Shown here piece by piece: positions 1-7,427 of a DNA stretch of 64,000 nucleotides (position 1 is its first letter; each line of letters begins with the position of its first letter). The notes below the pieces were generated by a model that saw only the letters and a list, made by a program, of their open reading frames with translations, ran no database searches and was not told the origin of the DNA. Source of the stretch: an uncultured Polaribacter sp. (GTDB lineage: Bacteria > Bacteroidota > Bacteroidia > Flavobacteriales > Flavobacteriaceae); contig NZ_CANMVP010000011.1 of assembly GCF_947501385.1 (NCBI RefSeq), positions 87,264-151,263 of the forward strand. The letters run 5' to 3'. The translations under genes were made by a program, and so were the position numbers.

Positions 1-872
1 TCTTTCCAAAAGGCAAATGCTGAGGCTTCATAAAAAGAAACATGAGAGAGTATGGTATTGTCATCAATTTTCTCTAAACCAGACAATGTATATTGATACC
101 ATTCATTATCTATAGATTCCCAATACAAAGGGAATTTGATATTATTTTCTTGCAGCCAAGACCAACCATCATCTAACCAGTATTTTGGATTCTTATAACC
201 ATCTGAATTTATAAATTCAATAAATTCGCCATTAGTTACTAAAGAATTAGAAATACTAAAAGGCTCTAAAAAAACACGGTGATTGCCCAATTCATTATCA
301 AAGCAAAAATCATTTCCTTTATAACCGATGTTATAAATTCCTTCTTCAAATTGTAACCAACCCTTGTTTTCATTTTTATCTGTTATAAAATTTTTATCTA
401 CATATATTGGATGAATTGGGTTTTTAGAGAATGTGTATTTTAAATCGGTAATTAATAATTCTTGATGTTGCTGTTCATGGTTTACCCCTAAAATAGTTAA
501 TTCTTGAATTTCTTGGCTCTCATTTTTATTTAATAAAATAAACATCGCATTGTCTACATAAGATCTATATTTAAATACCTCTTCTATACTAGGTCTTGTA
601 ATTAAACCTCTTTCGTTTCTTTTGATTCTTTTGCCAATTGTATTGTAATAACTATTAAAAAGAAATGAATATGCTGAGTTAAAAACCACATAATCTGAAT
701 GGTATTTCTTTAAAATCATCTCTTCAAAAAACCAGGTAGTATGGGCAATATGCCATTTTGGTGGACTTGCAAAAGGGGCAGATTGGGGAGTAAAATCTTC
801 AATAGATAAAGATCTACAAAGACTCTGTGTTTTATTTCTTACTGATTGGTAAGAAGCTATTATACTTTTCAT
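1..872 (-). CDS. EgtB-like iron(II)-dependent sulfoxide synthase, 5' part (runs off the window)
   Basis: An open frame starts at ATG 872 and reads left to base 1 without a stop, giving about 290 N-terminal residues. The N-terminal part is a DinB_2-like helical domain. It has WHIAH at residues 40-44 and NHEQQHQE at 131-138, so His44 (or His41) and the His132-x3-His136 pair match the three-histidine iron site known from EgtB. The part from about residue 165 (NIGYKGNDF, then FEPFSISNSLVTNGEF-like text) is the start of an FGE-sulfatase/SUMF1-type domain. EgtB enzymes join cysteine or gamma-glutamylcysteine to (trimethyl)histidine as a sulfoxide in ergothioneine-type thiol synthesis. The sister enzyme OvoA has the same architecture with an added methyltransferase, and the missing C-terminus prevents a choice. 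No egtD partner lies in the window. The family call is firm; the exact substrate is not. Confidence 0.85.
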   Translation of the reverse strand, partial: MKSIIASYQSVRNKTQSLCRSLSIEDFTPQSAPFASPPKWHIAHTTWFFEEMILKKYHSDYVVFNSAYSFLFNSYYNTIGKRIKRNERGLITRPSIEEVFKYRSYVDNAMFILLNKNESQEIQELTILGVNHEQQHQELLITDLKYTFSKNPIHPIYVDKNFITDKNENKGWLQFEEGIYNIGYKGNDFCFDNELGNHRVFLEPFSISNSLVTNGEFIEFINSDGYKNPKYWLDDGWSWLQENNIKFPLYWESIDNEWYQYTLSGLEKIDDNTILSHVSFYEASAFAFWK

Positions 873-1180
873 ATCAAACAAAAATATTGCTATTCACTAT
901 TTTAAATGCGCTCATTTAGGAAGAATACTAACTCATAAAATTACTTTTCTATAAAATTTTAAAAATATTGGTTCTAATTTTGGTATTAGAGAAACAAATC
1001 CATCACTTTTCATACGCTTTATATACTTCATTAAAATTGCAAGATACGAAGTTTTGTTAGTCGAGATTTTTAAATTATGATTACTAAATTTAAAATAATA
1101 TAAAAAAAATGAACAATTGATATGCTAACTGTTTCATTTTTAAACAAATCTAAAAAATATATTTTTTTGCAAAAAAAAGC
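873..1180. other. Intergenic stretch between the egtB-like gene and the tRNA promoter
   Basis: About 310 very AT-rich bases. No open frame with a protein-like sequence is seen. A TAnnTTTG-like match on the minus strand at 879-886 sits too close to ATG 872 to be a normal promoter. Nothing else is recognised. Confidence 0.5.
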
Positions 1181-1211
1181 ATTGTAGAAATCAAAAATGA
1201 TTCTATATTTG
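1181..1211 (+). promoter_or_regulatory. Bacteroidota-type promoter of tRNA-Gly
   Basis: ATTG at 1181-1184, a 19-base spacer, then TATATTTG at 1204-1211 gives a full match to the flavobacterial TTG / TAnnTTTG consensus for the housekeeping sigma factor. The expected start of transcription, about 7 bases downstream, lies just ahead of the mature tRNA 5' end at 1226. Confidence 0.8.
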
Positions 1212-1225
1212 TAGCTCTTTACCAC

Positions 1226-1298
1226 GCGAAAGTAGCTCAGTTGGTAGAGCGTCAGCCTTCCAAGCTGAATGTCGCCAGTTCGAACCTGGTCTTTCGCT
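1226..1298 (+). tRNA. tRNA-Gly, anticodon TCC
   Basis: A 73-base cloverleaf can be folded by eye. The acceptor stem is GCGAAAG/CTTTCGC, the D arm is GCTC-GAGC, the anticodon stem is TCAGC/GCTGA around the loop CTTCCAA (anticodon TCC), and the T arm is CCAG-TTCGAAC-CTGG. The discriminator base is T and the CCA end is not encoded. The gene stands alone with its own promoter and terminator. Confidence 0.97.
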
Positions 1299-1299
1299 C

Positions 1300-1333
1300 A
1301 AAAAACACTATTAAAAATAATGGTGTTTTTTTT
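1300..1333 (+). terminator. Rho-independent terminator after tRNA-Gly
   Basis: AAAAAACAC pairs with GTGTTTTTT across a short AT-rich loop, and the 3' arm runs into a T tract. It begins directly after the tRNA discriminator base. Confidence 0.75.
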
Positions 1334-1381
1334 ATGCAAAATAGCTTGTAAAAATAAAGATATTTAAGTTTTAAAAATTAT

Positions 1382-2035
1382 CTATAAAGACTTTAATTTA
1401 TCCCCAAAAATCAATAATAATACAATAGGAATTGCTAATAAAATAACCATCAATCTATTGGTAGAAAATAAAGAAGGATATAAAATTAAGGTCAATGCAA
1501 AACCACCAATAGCACCACCTAAATGTGCAGAATGCCCAACATTTCCTAATTGTTTTTTCATTCCATAAATAGAATACAATAAATAACCGACTCCAAAAAT
1601 ATATCCTGGAATTGGAATCATAAAAAACAATGATAATTGCATATCAGGATATAATAATATGGAAGAATAGACAATACCCGAAACAGCACCAGAAGCACCA
1701 ACAGCGCTGTAATATGGCTCGTTTTTATGATATGTTAGCGAATACAAGCTTCCTGCTAGTAAGCTTCCAAAATAGATAATTAAAAAATTTGGTATTCCTA
1801 GCATACCCGTCACGATCCTTCCAAACAAATACAAAGCATACATATTAAAACCTAAATGCGTCCAATCTACATGTAAAAAACCAGAGGTAAACATTCTAAT
1901 TTTTTCACCAGACAAAACTTTACTTACTTGAAATTTATATTTATCTAAAAAAGCGTAGTCTTTAAAACCTTTCATTGAAACCAAAACGTTGGCTATAATT
2001 ATAAATAATACTGCTTGGTTTATATTTCCTATCAT
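1382..2035 (-). CDS. Rhomboid family intramembrane serine protease
   Basis: A 217-residue polytopic membrane protein with about six hydrophobic segments, the usual size for a compact bacterial rhomboid. The catalytic serine is in GASGA (Ser115) and the partner histidine is in HSAHLGGAIGG (His171), with the family's HVDWTHLGFNMYAL stretch (residues 55-68) on the loop and second segment. These residues form the Ser-His dyad that cleaves transmembrane helices of other proteins within the inner membrane. The start at ATG 2035 puts the first hydrophobic segment right at the N-terminus. The gene is divergent from the acyltransferase at 2120 with an 84-base gap. Its natural substrate cannot be told. 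Confidence 0.93.
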   Translation of the reverse strand: MIGNINQAVLFIIIANVLVSMKGFKDYAFLDKYKFQVSKVLSGEKIRMFTSGFLHVDWTHLGFNMYALYLFGRIVTGMLGIPNFLIIYFGSLLAGSLYSLTYHKNEPYYSAVGASGAVSGIVYSSILLYPDMQLSLFFMIPIPGYIFGVGYLLYSIYGMKKQLGNVGHSAHLGGAIGGFALTLILYPSLFSTNRLMVILLAIPIVLLLIFGDKLKSL

Positions 2036-2119
2036 CCCACAAACATAATAAAATCCTATTACTAATAACTCTTTTCAATTTAAATTTATATACGATATTT
2101 GCAGAACCAAAACCATATT

Positions 2120-3010
2120 ATGCAATTTATTGTCTTTGCGCTTACTTACCCTTTTATTTGGCTCTTCTCTAGATTGCCAATGCGTATTTTATATATAAAA
2201 TCTGATGTATTTTTCTTTCTTATTTATCATGTTTTTGGCTATAGAAAAGCAATTGTTTTAGAAAATTTAAAACTTGCTTTTCCAGAAAAACCTGAAAAGG
2301 AACTGCTAGATATCAGAAAGAAATTTTTTAAACATTTAATGGATCTAGTTATGGAAAGTGTAAAAGCATTTTCGATTTCAGAAAAACAAATCTTAAAGCG
2401 TTATAAATATAAAAATCCTGAGTTGGTAAATACATACGCAAAAGAAGGAAAGAGTATTGCCTTAGTGGGTGCCCATCAAGCAAATTGGGAATGGTCTGTA
2501 AGCTTGCCTTTAGCATTAGACATCCCTGTTTATGGAGCCTACACAAAACTTCAGAATAAGTATTTCGAAAAAAAAGTCTATAAATCTCGAAAAAAGTTTG
2601 ATATCGATGGTTTTAAAACTTCAAAATTTGTAAAGGGGATTCAAAAAAACTTCAATCAACATATTCAGGCTGTTTATGTATTATTGAGTGATCAATCTCC
2701 ACAAATTCAAAAAACTTTTTACTGGAGAGATTTTTTTGGAGTAAAAGTACCTGTGCACACGGGTGCAGAAATGCTTGCTAAAAAATTCGATTTGGTGGTG
2801 ATTAACTATGTTGCTAAAAAAGTAAAAAGAGGATATTATGAAATTGAATTCCAATTAATTACAGAAACCCCAAAAGCGTTTGAAAATTATCAAATAACAG
2901 ATAAATTCACAAAAATTACTGAAGATAATATTAAAGAACAACCTGAATTTTATTTGTGGTCGCACAAACGTTTTAAGCATAGAAATAAAGTGCCTACAAA
3001 ATTCAAATAG
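2120..3010 (+). CDS. LpxL/HtrB-type lysophospholipid (lipid A) acyltransferase
   Basis: About 296 residues from ATG 2120. The first hydrophobic stretch (FIVFALTYPFIWLFSRLP) is the membrane anchor typical of the LpxL/HtrB family. The family's H-x4-D/E signature appears as AHQANWEW around residue 118. The DQSP motif, which follows LYVLLS-like text around residue 190, and the FFGVKVPVHTGAEMLAKKF stretch are also family hallmarks. These enzymes transfer a secondary acyl chain onto lipid A precursors at the inner membrane. An in-frame TTG at 2099 would add seven residues. A weak -7-like match ending at 2101 would place transcription start after that TTG, so ATG 2120 is preferred. The stop codon touches the stop codon of the opposing gene at 3011. 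Confidence 0.9.
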   Translation: MQFIVFALTYPFIWLFSRLPMRILYIKSDVFFFLIYHVFGYRKAIVLENLKLAFPEKPEKELLDIRKKFFKHLMDLVMESVKAFSISEKQILKRYKYKNPELVNTYAKEGKSIALVGAHQANWEWSVSLPLALDIPVYGAYTKLQNKYFEKKVYKSRKKFDIDGFKTSKFVKGIQKNFNQHIQAVYVLLSDQSPQIQKTFYWRDFFGVKVPVHTGAEMLAKKFDLVVINYVAKKVKRGYYEIEFQLITETPKAFENYQITDKFTKITEDNIKEQPEFYLWSHKRFKHRNKVPTKFK

Positions 3011-4477
3011 TTACACGCTAAACCACTCTCTTACCAATTCTTGTTCGATTGGTTTTACTGTTTTGTGCGTAAAATCGTTTTTAATTGGATCGTAATTGTA
3101 ATCTTTAGCCCAATTTTCTATATTTTTTGATAATTCTTTTAAAGAAGTACATACAAAATCTACTTCTTTGTTCGTAATTGTAGGATGCACAGACAAACGA
3201 ACCCAACCCGGTTTTTCTGTATTACAACCATGTAAAATTTGATCTTTAATTCTGTTGGAAGTTTCTTGATCTACATTTAATAAAAAATGCCCGTAAGTGC
3301 CTGCACAAGAACAGCCTCCTCTTGTTTGAATTCCGAAACGATCGTTTAATAATTTTACTACTAAATTAAAATGATATTTTTCAAAATAGAAAGAAAAAAT
3401 ACTCAATCTTTTTTTATGATTGGGTGCTAATATTTTAACGCCTTCAAGATTTTCTAAGGTTTTAAAAATAACTTTATTTATCTCATTCTCTCTATTTTTA
3501 ATGTGCTCAGTTCCCATTTTCTCTTTCAACTGAATCGCCAAAGCAATTCTAATAGTTTGTAAAAACGCAGGTGTACCACCATCTTCTCTCGTTTCTACAT
3601 CATCAAAATAGTCGTGCTGTCCCCAAGGGTTTGTATAGCTCACAGTGCCGCCTCCAGGATTGTCTGGAATGGTATTTTTGTACAAACTTTTATTAAATAT
3701 TAAAACTCCCGAAGTTCCTGGACCTCCTAAGAACTTATGCGGAGAAAAGAAAACAGCATCTAAATATTCATCTGTTACTGCTGGATGCATATTGATGTTT
3801 ACATAAGGAGCACAACAGGCAAAGTCTACAAAACACAAACCATTATAACTATGAATTAATTTGGCTACCTTATGGTATTCCGTTTTTATTCCTGTAACAT
3901 TAGAACAAGAGGTTATAGAGGCGATTTTAATTTTTCGATGTTCGTGTTTTTTGATACATTTTTCAAAGTTTTTTAAACAGACCAAACCTTCCTCATTACA
4001 AGGCACCACTTCTACATCTGCAATGGTTTCTAACCATGAAGTTTGATTCGAATGATGTTCCATATGAGAAATAAAAACAATAGGTCTTATTTCATCTGGA
4101 ATATGGGTATGATTTTTTAAATTCTCTGAAACCTTGAGTCCCAGAATTCTTTGAAATTTATTTACAACACCTGTCATACCAGAACCAGAAGTAATCAAAA
4201 CGTCATCATCATTTGCATTTACATGATGTTTAATAATTTTTCTTGCTTCATGATAAGCCAAGGTCATTGCTGCACCAGAAGTTGATGTTTCTGTATGCGT
4301 GTTTGCCACAAAAGGACCAAATTTATGAAGCATTTTTTCTTCAATTGGAAAATACAATCTTCCGCTTGCAGTCCAGTCTGTATAGATTAAATTTTGTTCT
4401 CCGTAAGGAGATATAAATTTTTGATCGATACCAACAATATTTTCTCTAAACTGATTAAAATAATTTTCTAAATCCAT
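3011..4477 (-). CDS. Class V aminotransferase / cysteine desulfurase-like PLP enzyme
   Basis: 488 residues of the fold-type I PLP, aminotransferase class V family. The Schiff-base lysine is Lys248 in FFSPHKFLGGPG, and the cofactor-binding text TSGSGMTGVVNKF (residues 97-109), SHMEHHSN and VDFACCAPY are all present. RGGCSCAGTYGHFLL carries Cys389 and Cys391, where cysteine desulfurases and selenocysteine lyases hold their reactive Cys. It is longer than IscS or SufS (about 400 residues), because of an extra C-terminal region, so it belongs to an uncharacterised subgroup rather than to the standard Fe-S cluster enzymes. The gene abuts the acyltransferase tail-to-tail and follows the barrel-protein gene at 4488 with a 10-base gap, suggesting co-transcription. 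Confidence 0.85.
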   Translation of the reverse strand: MDLENYFNQFRENIVGIDQKFISPYGEQNLIYTDWTASGRLYFPIEEKMLHKFGPFVANTHTETSTSGAAMTLAYHEARKIIKHHVNANDDDVLITSGSGMTGVVNKFQRILGLKVSENLKNHTHIPDEIRPIVFISHMEHHSNQTSWLETIADVEVVPCNEEGLVCLKNFEKCIKKHEHRKIKIASITSCSNVTGIKTEYHKVAKLIHSYNGLCFVDFACCAPYVNINMHPAVTDEYLDAVFFSPHKFLGGPGTSGVLIFNKSLYKNTIPDNPGGGTVSYTNPWGQHDYFDDVETREDGGTPAFLQTIRIALAIQLKEKMGTEHIKNRENEINKVIFKTLENLEGVKILAPNHKKRLSIFSFYFEKYHFNLVVKLLNDRFGIQTRGGCSCAGTYGHFLLNVDQETSNRIKDQILHGCNTEKPGWVRLSVHPTITNKEVDFVCTSLKELSKNIENWAKDYNYDPIKNDFTHKTVKPIEQELVREWFSV

Positions 4478-4487
4478 GATGTTGCTT

Positions 4488-5336
4488 TTAGAATAATTTA
4501 AACTTTCCTCCTACTAAAATATTATTTTGGAAGAAATAAAAATTTTGCGATGCCGAATCTGCTGTACTTAAAGATGTTTTGATATTCGGCATATTAATAT
4601 ATCCTATTTTATACTCTGCTTGCATATAAAAATGCTTTAAAAATGAAATATGTAAACCTCCAACTGCAGAAACGCCCCAACCCGATAAATGAAAATTATC
4701 ATGTCTTTCTTTTCCTAATAGTGAAGTGTCTGTTCTTGGGTACAAAGCTCCTGCTCCAAAACCTTCAGTTACATTGATTTGTAAATTCTTTGAATCCAAT
4801 CCAAACCAATGATCAATATTATCAAAACGTTTTACCTCTATGTTCACATAATTTAACCCATCTGTATGTTCAAATTTCAAAAAATCTCCCGCTAGATTGA
4901 TATTTTGATTTGCGTAACTACCATCGTATTTTGCATTACCAATATGAATTTCTCCATTAATAGTAACCTCTTGGTTTGCAATCATTACATATTTCATGTG
5001 GTCTACACCAATAGAAACTGTATAATTTTCTTTAAAGAAATATCCAATTTTATAATTTGTTTGCGGAATTGTGATATTCCCCAAATTAAAATAATTATAA
5101 ACAGAAAATTCTGTTTGCCTGTCTCTTGCGGCTACATTAGACAATGTAAAATCATAATCTTCTCCTTTAAATCGAATATCTGATTTAGAGTAATTTGCCC
5201 AATTCCAGCCCCAATACACAAAAAATTTCCCCTTATTTGTAATCTTGTTTTTTTTAGTAATTATAGTATTTTGTTGTGCTGAAATACTCGAAAAACAAAA
5301 GAGTAAAACAACTAAAATCACTGTATGTATTTTCAA
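4488..5336 (-). CDS. Outer membrane beta-barrel protein of unknown function
   Basis: 282 residues beginning with a clear Sec signal (MKIHTVILVVLLFCFSSISAQ). The mature part alternates polar and hydrophobic residues in strand-length runs (for example YKIGYFF, FYMQAEYKIGY, NILVGGKFKLF) and ends in a terminal Phe, as outer membrane barrels do. It looks like a small OmpA-beta or PorT-like barrel but no family signature is certain. It is placed 13 bases from the phosphoglucosamine mutase gene upstream and 10 bases from the class V aminotransferase gene downstream, in a run of minus-strand genes that may share one transcript. No function is claimed. Confidence 0.75.
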   Translation of the reverse strand: MKIHTVILVVLLFCFSSISAQQNTIITKKNKITNKGKFFVYWGWNWANYSKSDIRFKGEDYDFTLSNVAARDRQTEFSVYNYFNLGNITIPQTNYKIGYFFKENYTVSIGVDHMKYVMIANQEVTINGEIHIGNAKYDGSYANQNINLAGDFLKFEHTDGLNYVNIEVKRFDNIDHWFGLDSKNLQINVTEGFGAGALYPRTDTSLLGKERHDNFHLSGWGVSAVGGLHISFLKHFYMQAEYKIGYINMPNIKTSLSTADSASQNFYFFQNNILVGGKFKLF

Positions 5337-5349
5337 TAGTTCTGATGTG

Positions 5350-6774
5350 TTATTTGATGATTGCCTCTATTTCATTGATAAATCTTACGGCCAAATCATC
5401 TGCTGCTTGTTGTGATTTTGCTTCGGTGTAGATTCTAATAATTGGTTCTGTATTCGATTTTCTTAAATGAATCCATTCTTCTGCAAAATCTATTTTTACA
5501 CCATCTATTGTGTTTACGCCCGAAATTTCGGGATCACTCTTATAGGTTGAAGCCATCGTTTCTAAAATTTTATCAACATCTATTTCTGGCGTTAATTGAA
5601 TTTTATTCTTACTCATAAAATAACTTGGATACGAATCTCGCAATTCTTTACAAGACATTTTGCTATTTGCTAAATGTGATAAAAACAAAGCAACTCCCAC
5701 CAAAGAATCACGACCATAATGAGAAGCAGGATAAATAATTCCGCCATTTCCTTCTCCACCAATTACTGTATTGGTTTCTTTCATTTTTATCACTACATTC
5801 ACTTCACCAACAGCACTTGCAGTATAAGTTCCGCCATGTTTTTCTGTAATATCTCTTAATGCTCTAGAAGAAGATAAGTTAGAAACAGTGTTTCCGCCAC
5901 CTAATTTGCCTAAAACATAATCTGCACAAGCAACCAAGGTATATTCTTCTCCAAACATAGAACCGTCTTCACAAACCAATGCCAAACGATCTACATCTGG
6001 ATCAACTACAATTCCGAAATCTGCTTTTTCTTTTACAACCAAATTAGAAATGTCTGTTAAATGCTCTTTTAAAGGTTCTGGATTGTGAGGAAATTGTCCG
6101 TTTGGTGTGCAATACAATTCAACACATGCTACATTCAATTTTTTTAATAAAGCAGGAATAAAAATTCCACCAGTAGAATTAACACCGTCTACAACTACTT
6201 TAAAGTTTGCTTTTTTAATCGCCTCTACGTCTACCAATTCTAAATCTAAAACTGCCTGAATATGTTTTTCTAAATAAGAATGGTCTTTTGTATAGGTTCC
6301 TAAATCGTCTACGTCAGCAAAAGAAAAATCTTCGCTTTCTGCTAACTCTAAAATTTGTTCACCTTCGGCTCCATTTAAAAACTCTCCTTTTTCATTCAAC
6401 AACTTTAAAGCATTCCATTGTTTCGGATTGTGTGATGCCGTTAAAATAATTCCTCCATCTGCATTCTCCATAGGAACAGCTACTTCTACAGTTGGTGTTG
6501 TAGACAAACCTAAATCTATAACATCGATACCTAAACCAACCAAAGTGTTCGTAACCAAACTAGAAATCATTTTTCCAGAAATACGTGCATCTCTGCCAAT
6601 AACTACTTTTACTTGTTCTGAACTTGTTTCAGAATCATTCATATTACTTTTTCTTTTTTTTATAAATGCCCCATAGGCAGATGCAAATTTTACGGCATCT
6701 ATGGGAGTTAGATTATCAGCCGTTTTACCACCGATGGTTCCTCTAATTCCTGAGATTGATTTTATTAATGTCAT
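5350..6774 (-). CDS. glmM: Phosphoglucosamine mutase
   Basis: 474 residues of the alpha-D-phosphohexomutase family. The phosphoserine loop is TASHNP (Ser114), the magnesium-binding loop reads DPDVDRL, the sugar-binding loop is GGEGNGG and the C-terminal phosphate-binding part includes RKSNTEPIIRIYTEA. Start ISGIRGTIGG is the family's N-terminal signature. The enzyme converts glucosamine 6-phosphate to glucosamine 1-phosphate for UDP-GlcNAc, peptidoglycan and LPS synthesis in the cytosol. A short charged insertion after residue 40 (RKSNMNDSETSSEQ) is not usual in proteobacterial GlmM but is minor. Phosphomannomutase is the alternative, and it is less likely given the SNTEP loop context. It is the last housekeeping gene before the PUL. 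Confidence 0.88.
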   Translation of the reverse strand: MTLIKSISGIRGTIGGKTADNLTPIDAVKFASAYGAFIKKRKSNMNDSETSSEQVKVVIGRDARISGKMISSLVTNTLVGLGIDVIDLGLSTTPTVEVAVPMENADGGIILTASHNPKQWNALKLLNEKGEFLNGAEGEQILELAESEDFSFADVDDLGTYTKDHSYLEKHIQAVLDLELVDVEAIKKANFKVVVDGVNSTGGIFIPALLKKLNVACVELYCTPNGQFPHNPEPLKEHLTDISNLVVKEKADFGIVVDPDVDRLALVCEDGSMFGEEYTLVACADYVLGKLGGGNTVSNLSSSRALRDITEKHGGTYTASAVGEVNVVIKMKETNTVIGGEGNGGIIYPASHYGRDSLVGVALFLSHLANSKMSCKELRDSYPSYFMSKNKIQLTPEIDVDKILETMASTYKSDPEISGVNTIDGVKIDFAEEWIHLRKSNTEPIIRIYTEAKSQQAADDLAVRFINEIEAIIK

Positions 6775-7054
6775 TCTTTTGGATGTCTTTTAAATTAGGA
6801 TCACAAAGATAATTCTATTAAATGGTTATCTAAAATAATTTAACAGCTTGTAAAGTTTTGATACATCTATTCATTAGTAGGGAGTTACTCCTGCCTAAAT
6901 CTGGTAGCTTAAGGATTACATTCTTTTTTTATTTAAAGATCATTGCGAGAAACGAAGCAATCTCTTATTAAATTTTAGATTACCATAGAAAGGAAAAACT
7001 TTCTGGTAATGACAGACTAAAAAATACAGTCTTTAGCTAACCTTAATGTAAAGA

Positions 7055-7073
7055 TGCTGAAAAAAGTTCAGCA
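7055..7073. repeat. Dispersed palindrome, copy 1 (TRCTGAA-N5-TTCAGYA)
   Basis: Reads TGCTGAAAAAAGTTCAGCA, a perfect 7-bp inverted repeat. Related copies with paired changes are at 51777-51795, 63675-63694 and 63959-63977. Confidence 0.75.
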
Positions 7074-7115
7074 CAAGAAAAAGCCGTTGCAAATTGCAAC
7101 GGCTTTTAAGATATT
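7061..7115. repeat. Left copy of the ~53-bp direct repeat that brackets the whole PUL
   Basis: Matches 51708-51760 in the same orientation, differing at three positions plus a short indel. Two of the three differences fall on opposite arms of the terminator stem and restore pairing (T-A in this copy, A-T in the other). Confidence 0.85.
7079..7107 (-). terminator. Strong terminator hairpin at the left end of the PUL
   Basis: AAAAGCCGTTGC and GCAACGGCTTTT form a 12-bp stem with a five-base loop, followed on the minus strand by a T-rich tract. It lies about 320 bases beyond the end of the acetylesterase gene and would stop leftward PUL transcripts before glmM. It could also work on the plus strand. 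Confidence 0.7.
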
Positions 7116-7427
7116 TAGATTCCTACCAGCGTAGGAATAACTGGATACTAAAACTACCTCTCGACTGCGCTATTTTAGACTTGTTTTATAAAATATTAAC
7201 TTAAAAGAAAACAAGATAATAATGATGGTGAAATTTCTTTTTTTGCTTCTTTTTTTCTTTGGTAATAAATTGTATTTTGTTAATAAAAAAGAACAGGGTG
7301 AACTTAATTTGTCTCTAGAAATTCAAGCTCTATACCTCGTATTAATCCCCGTTCTTTTATAACCAAATTACAAAAACCGAATAGAATTTTAGAATTTACC
7401 TATTAAAGGTATTTTATAATTAAAAAT

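Larger units (their letters stand above)
6775..7427. other. Repeat-rich intergenic region at the left end of the PUL
   Basis: About 650 bases without a convincing gene. It holds a string of short inverted or dispersed elements: GGAGTTACTCC near 6890, a CATTGCGAGAAACGAAGCAA element near 6950, the palindrome at 7055-7073, the terminator hairpin at 7079-7107, an ATTCCTAC-CAGC-GTAGGAAT hairpin at 7119-7138 and the 13-mer TCTCGACTGCGCT at 7159-7171. A widely spaced inverted repeat (AAAAGAAC near 7290, GTTCTTTT near 7350) lies close to the end of the esterase gene. Confidence 0.7.

Noticed and set aside
879..886. TATTTTTG on the minus strand as promoter of the egtB-like gene
   Set aside because: Too close to ATG 872 (it would give a leaderless transcript) and no TTG box lies upstream.
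2040..2047. TATGTTTG on the minus strand as promoter of the rhomboid gene
   Set aside because: It lies only a few bases before ATG 2035 and has no second box; a leaderless mRNA cannot be excluded but is not supported.
6940..7020. Possible CRISPR-like or tandem array in the repeat-rich gap
   Set aside because: The elements are different from each other and not regularly spaced; there are no repeat-spacer units and no cas genes in the window.
7222..7362. Plus-strand frame of 46 codons, hydrophobic, in the glmM-PUL gap
   Set aside because: Composition reflects T-rich DNA, there is no promoter or neighbour in that direction, and it overlaps a long-range inverted repeat that looks like part of a transcript end.
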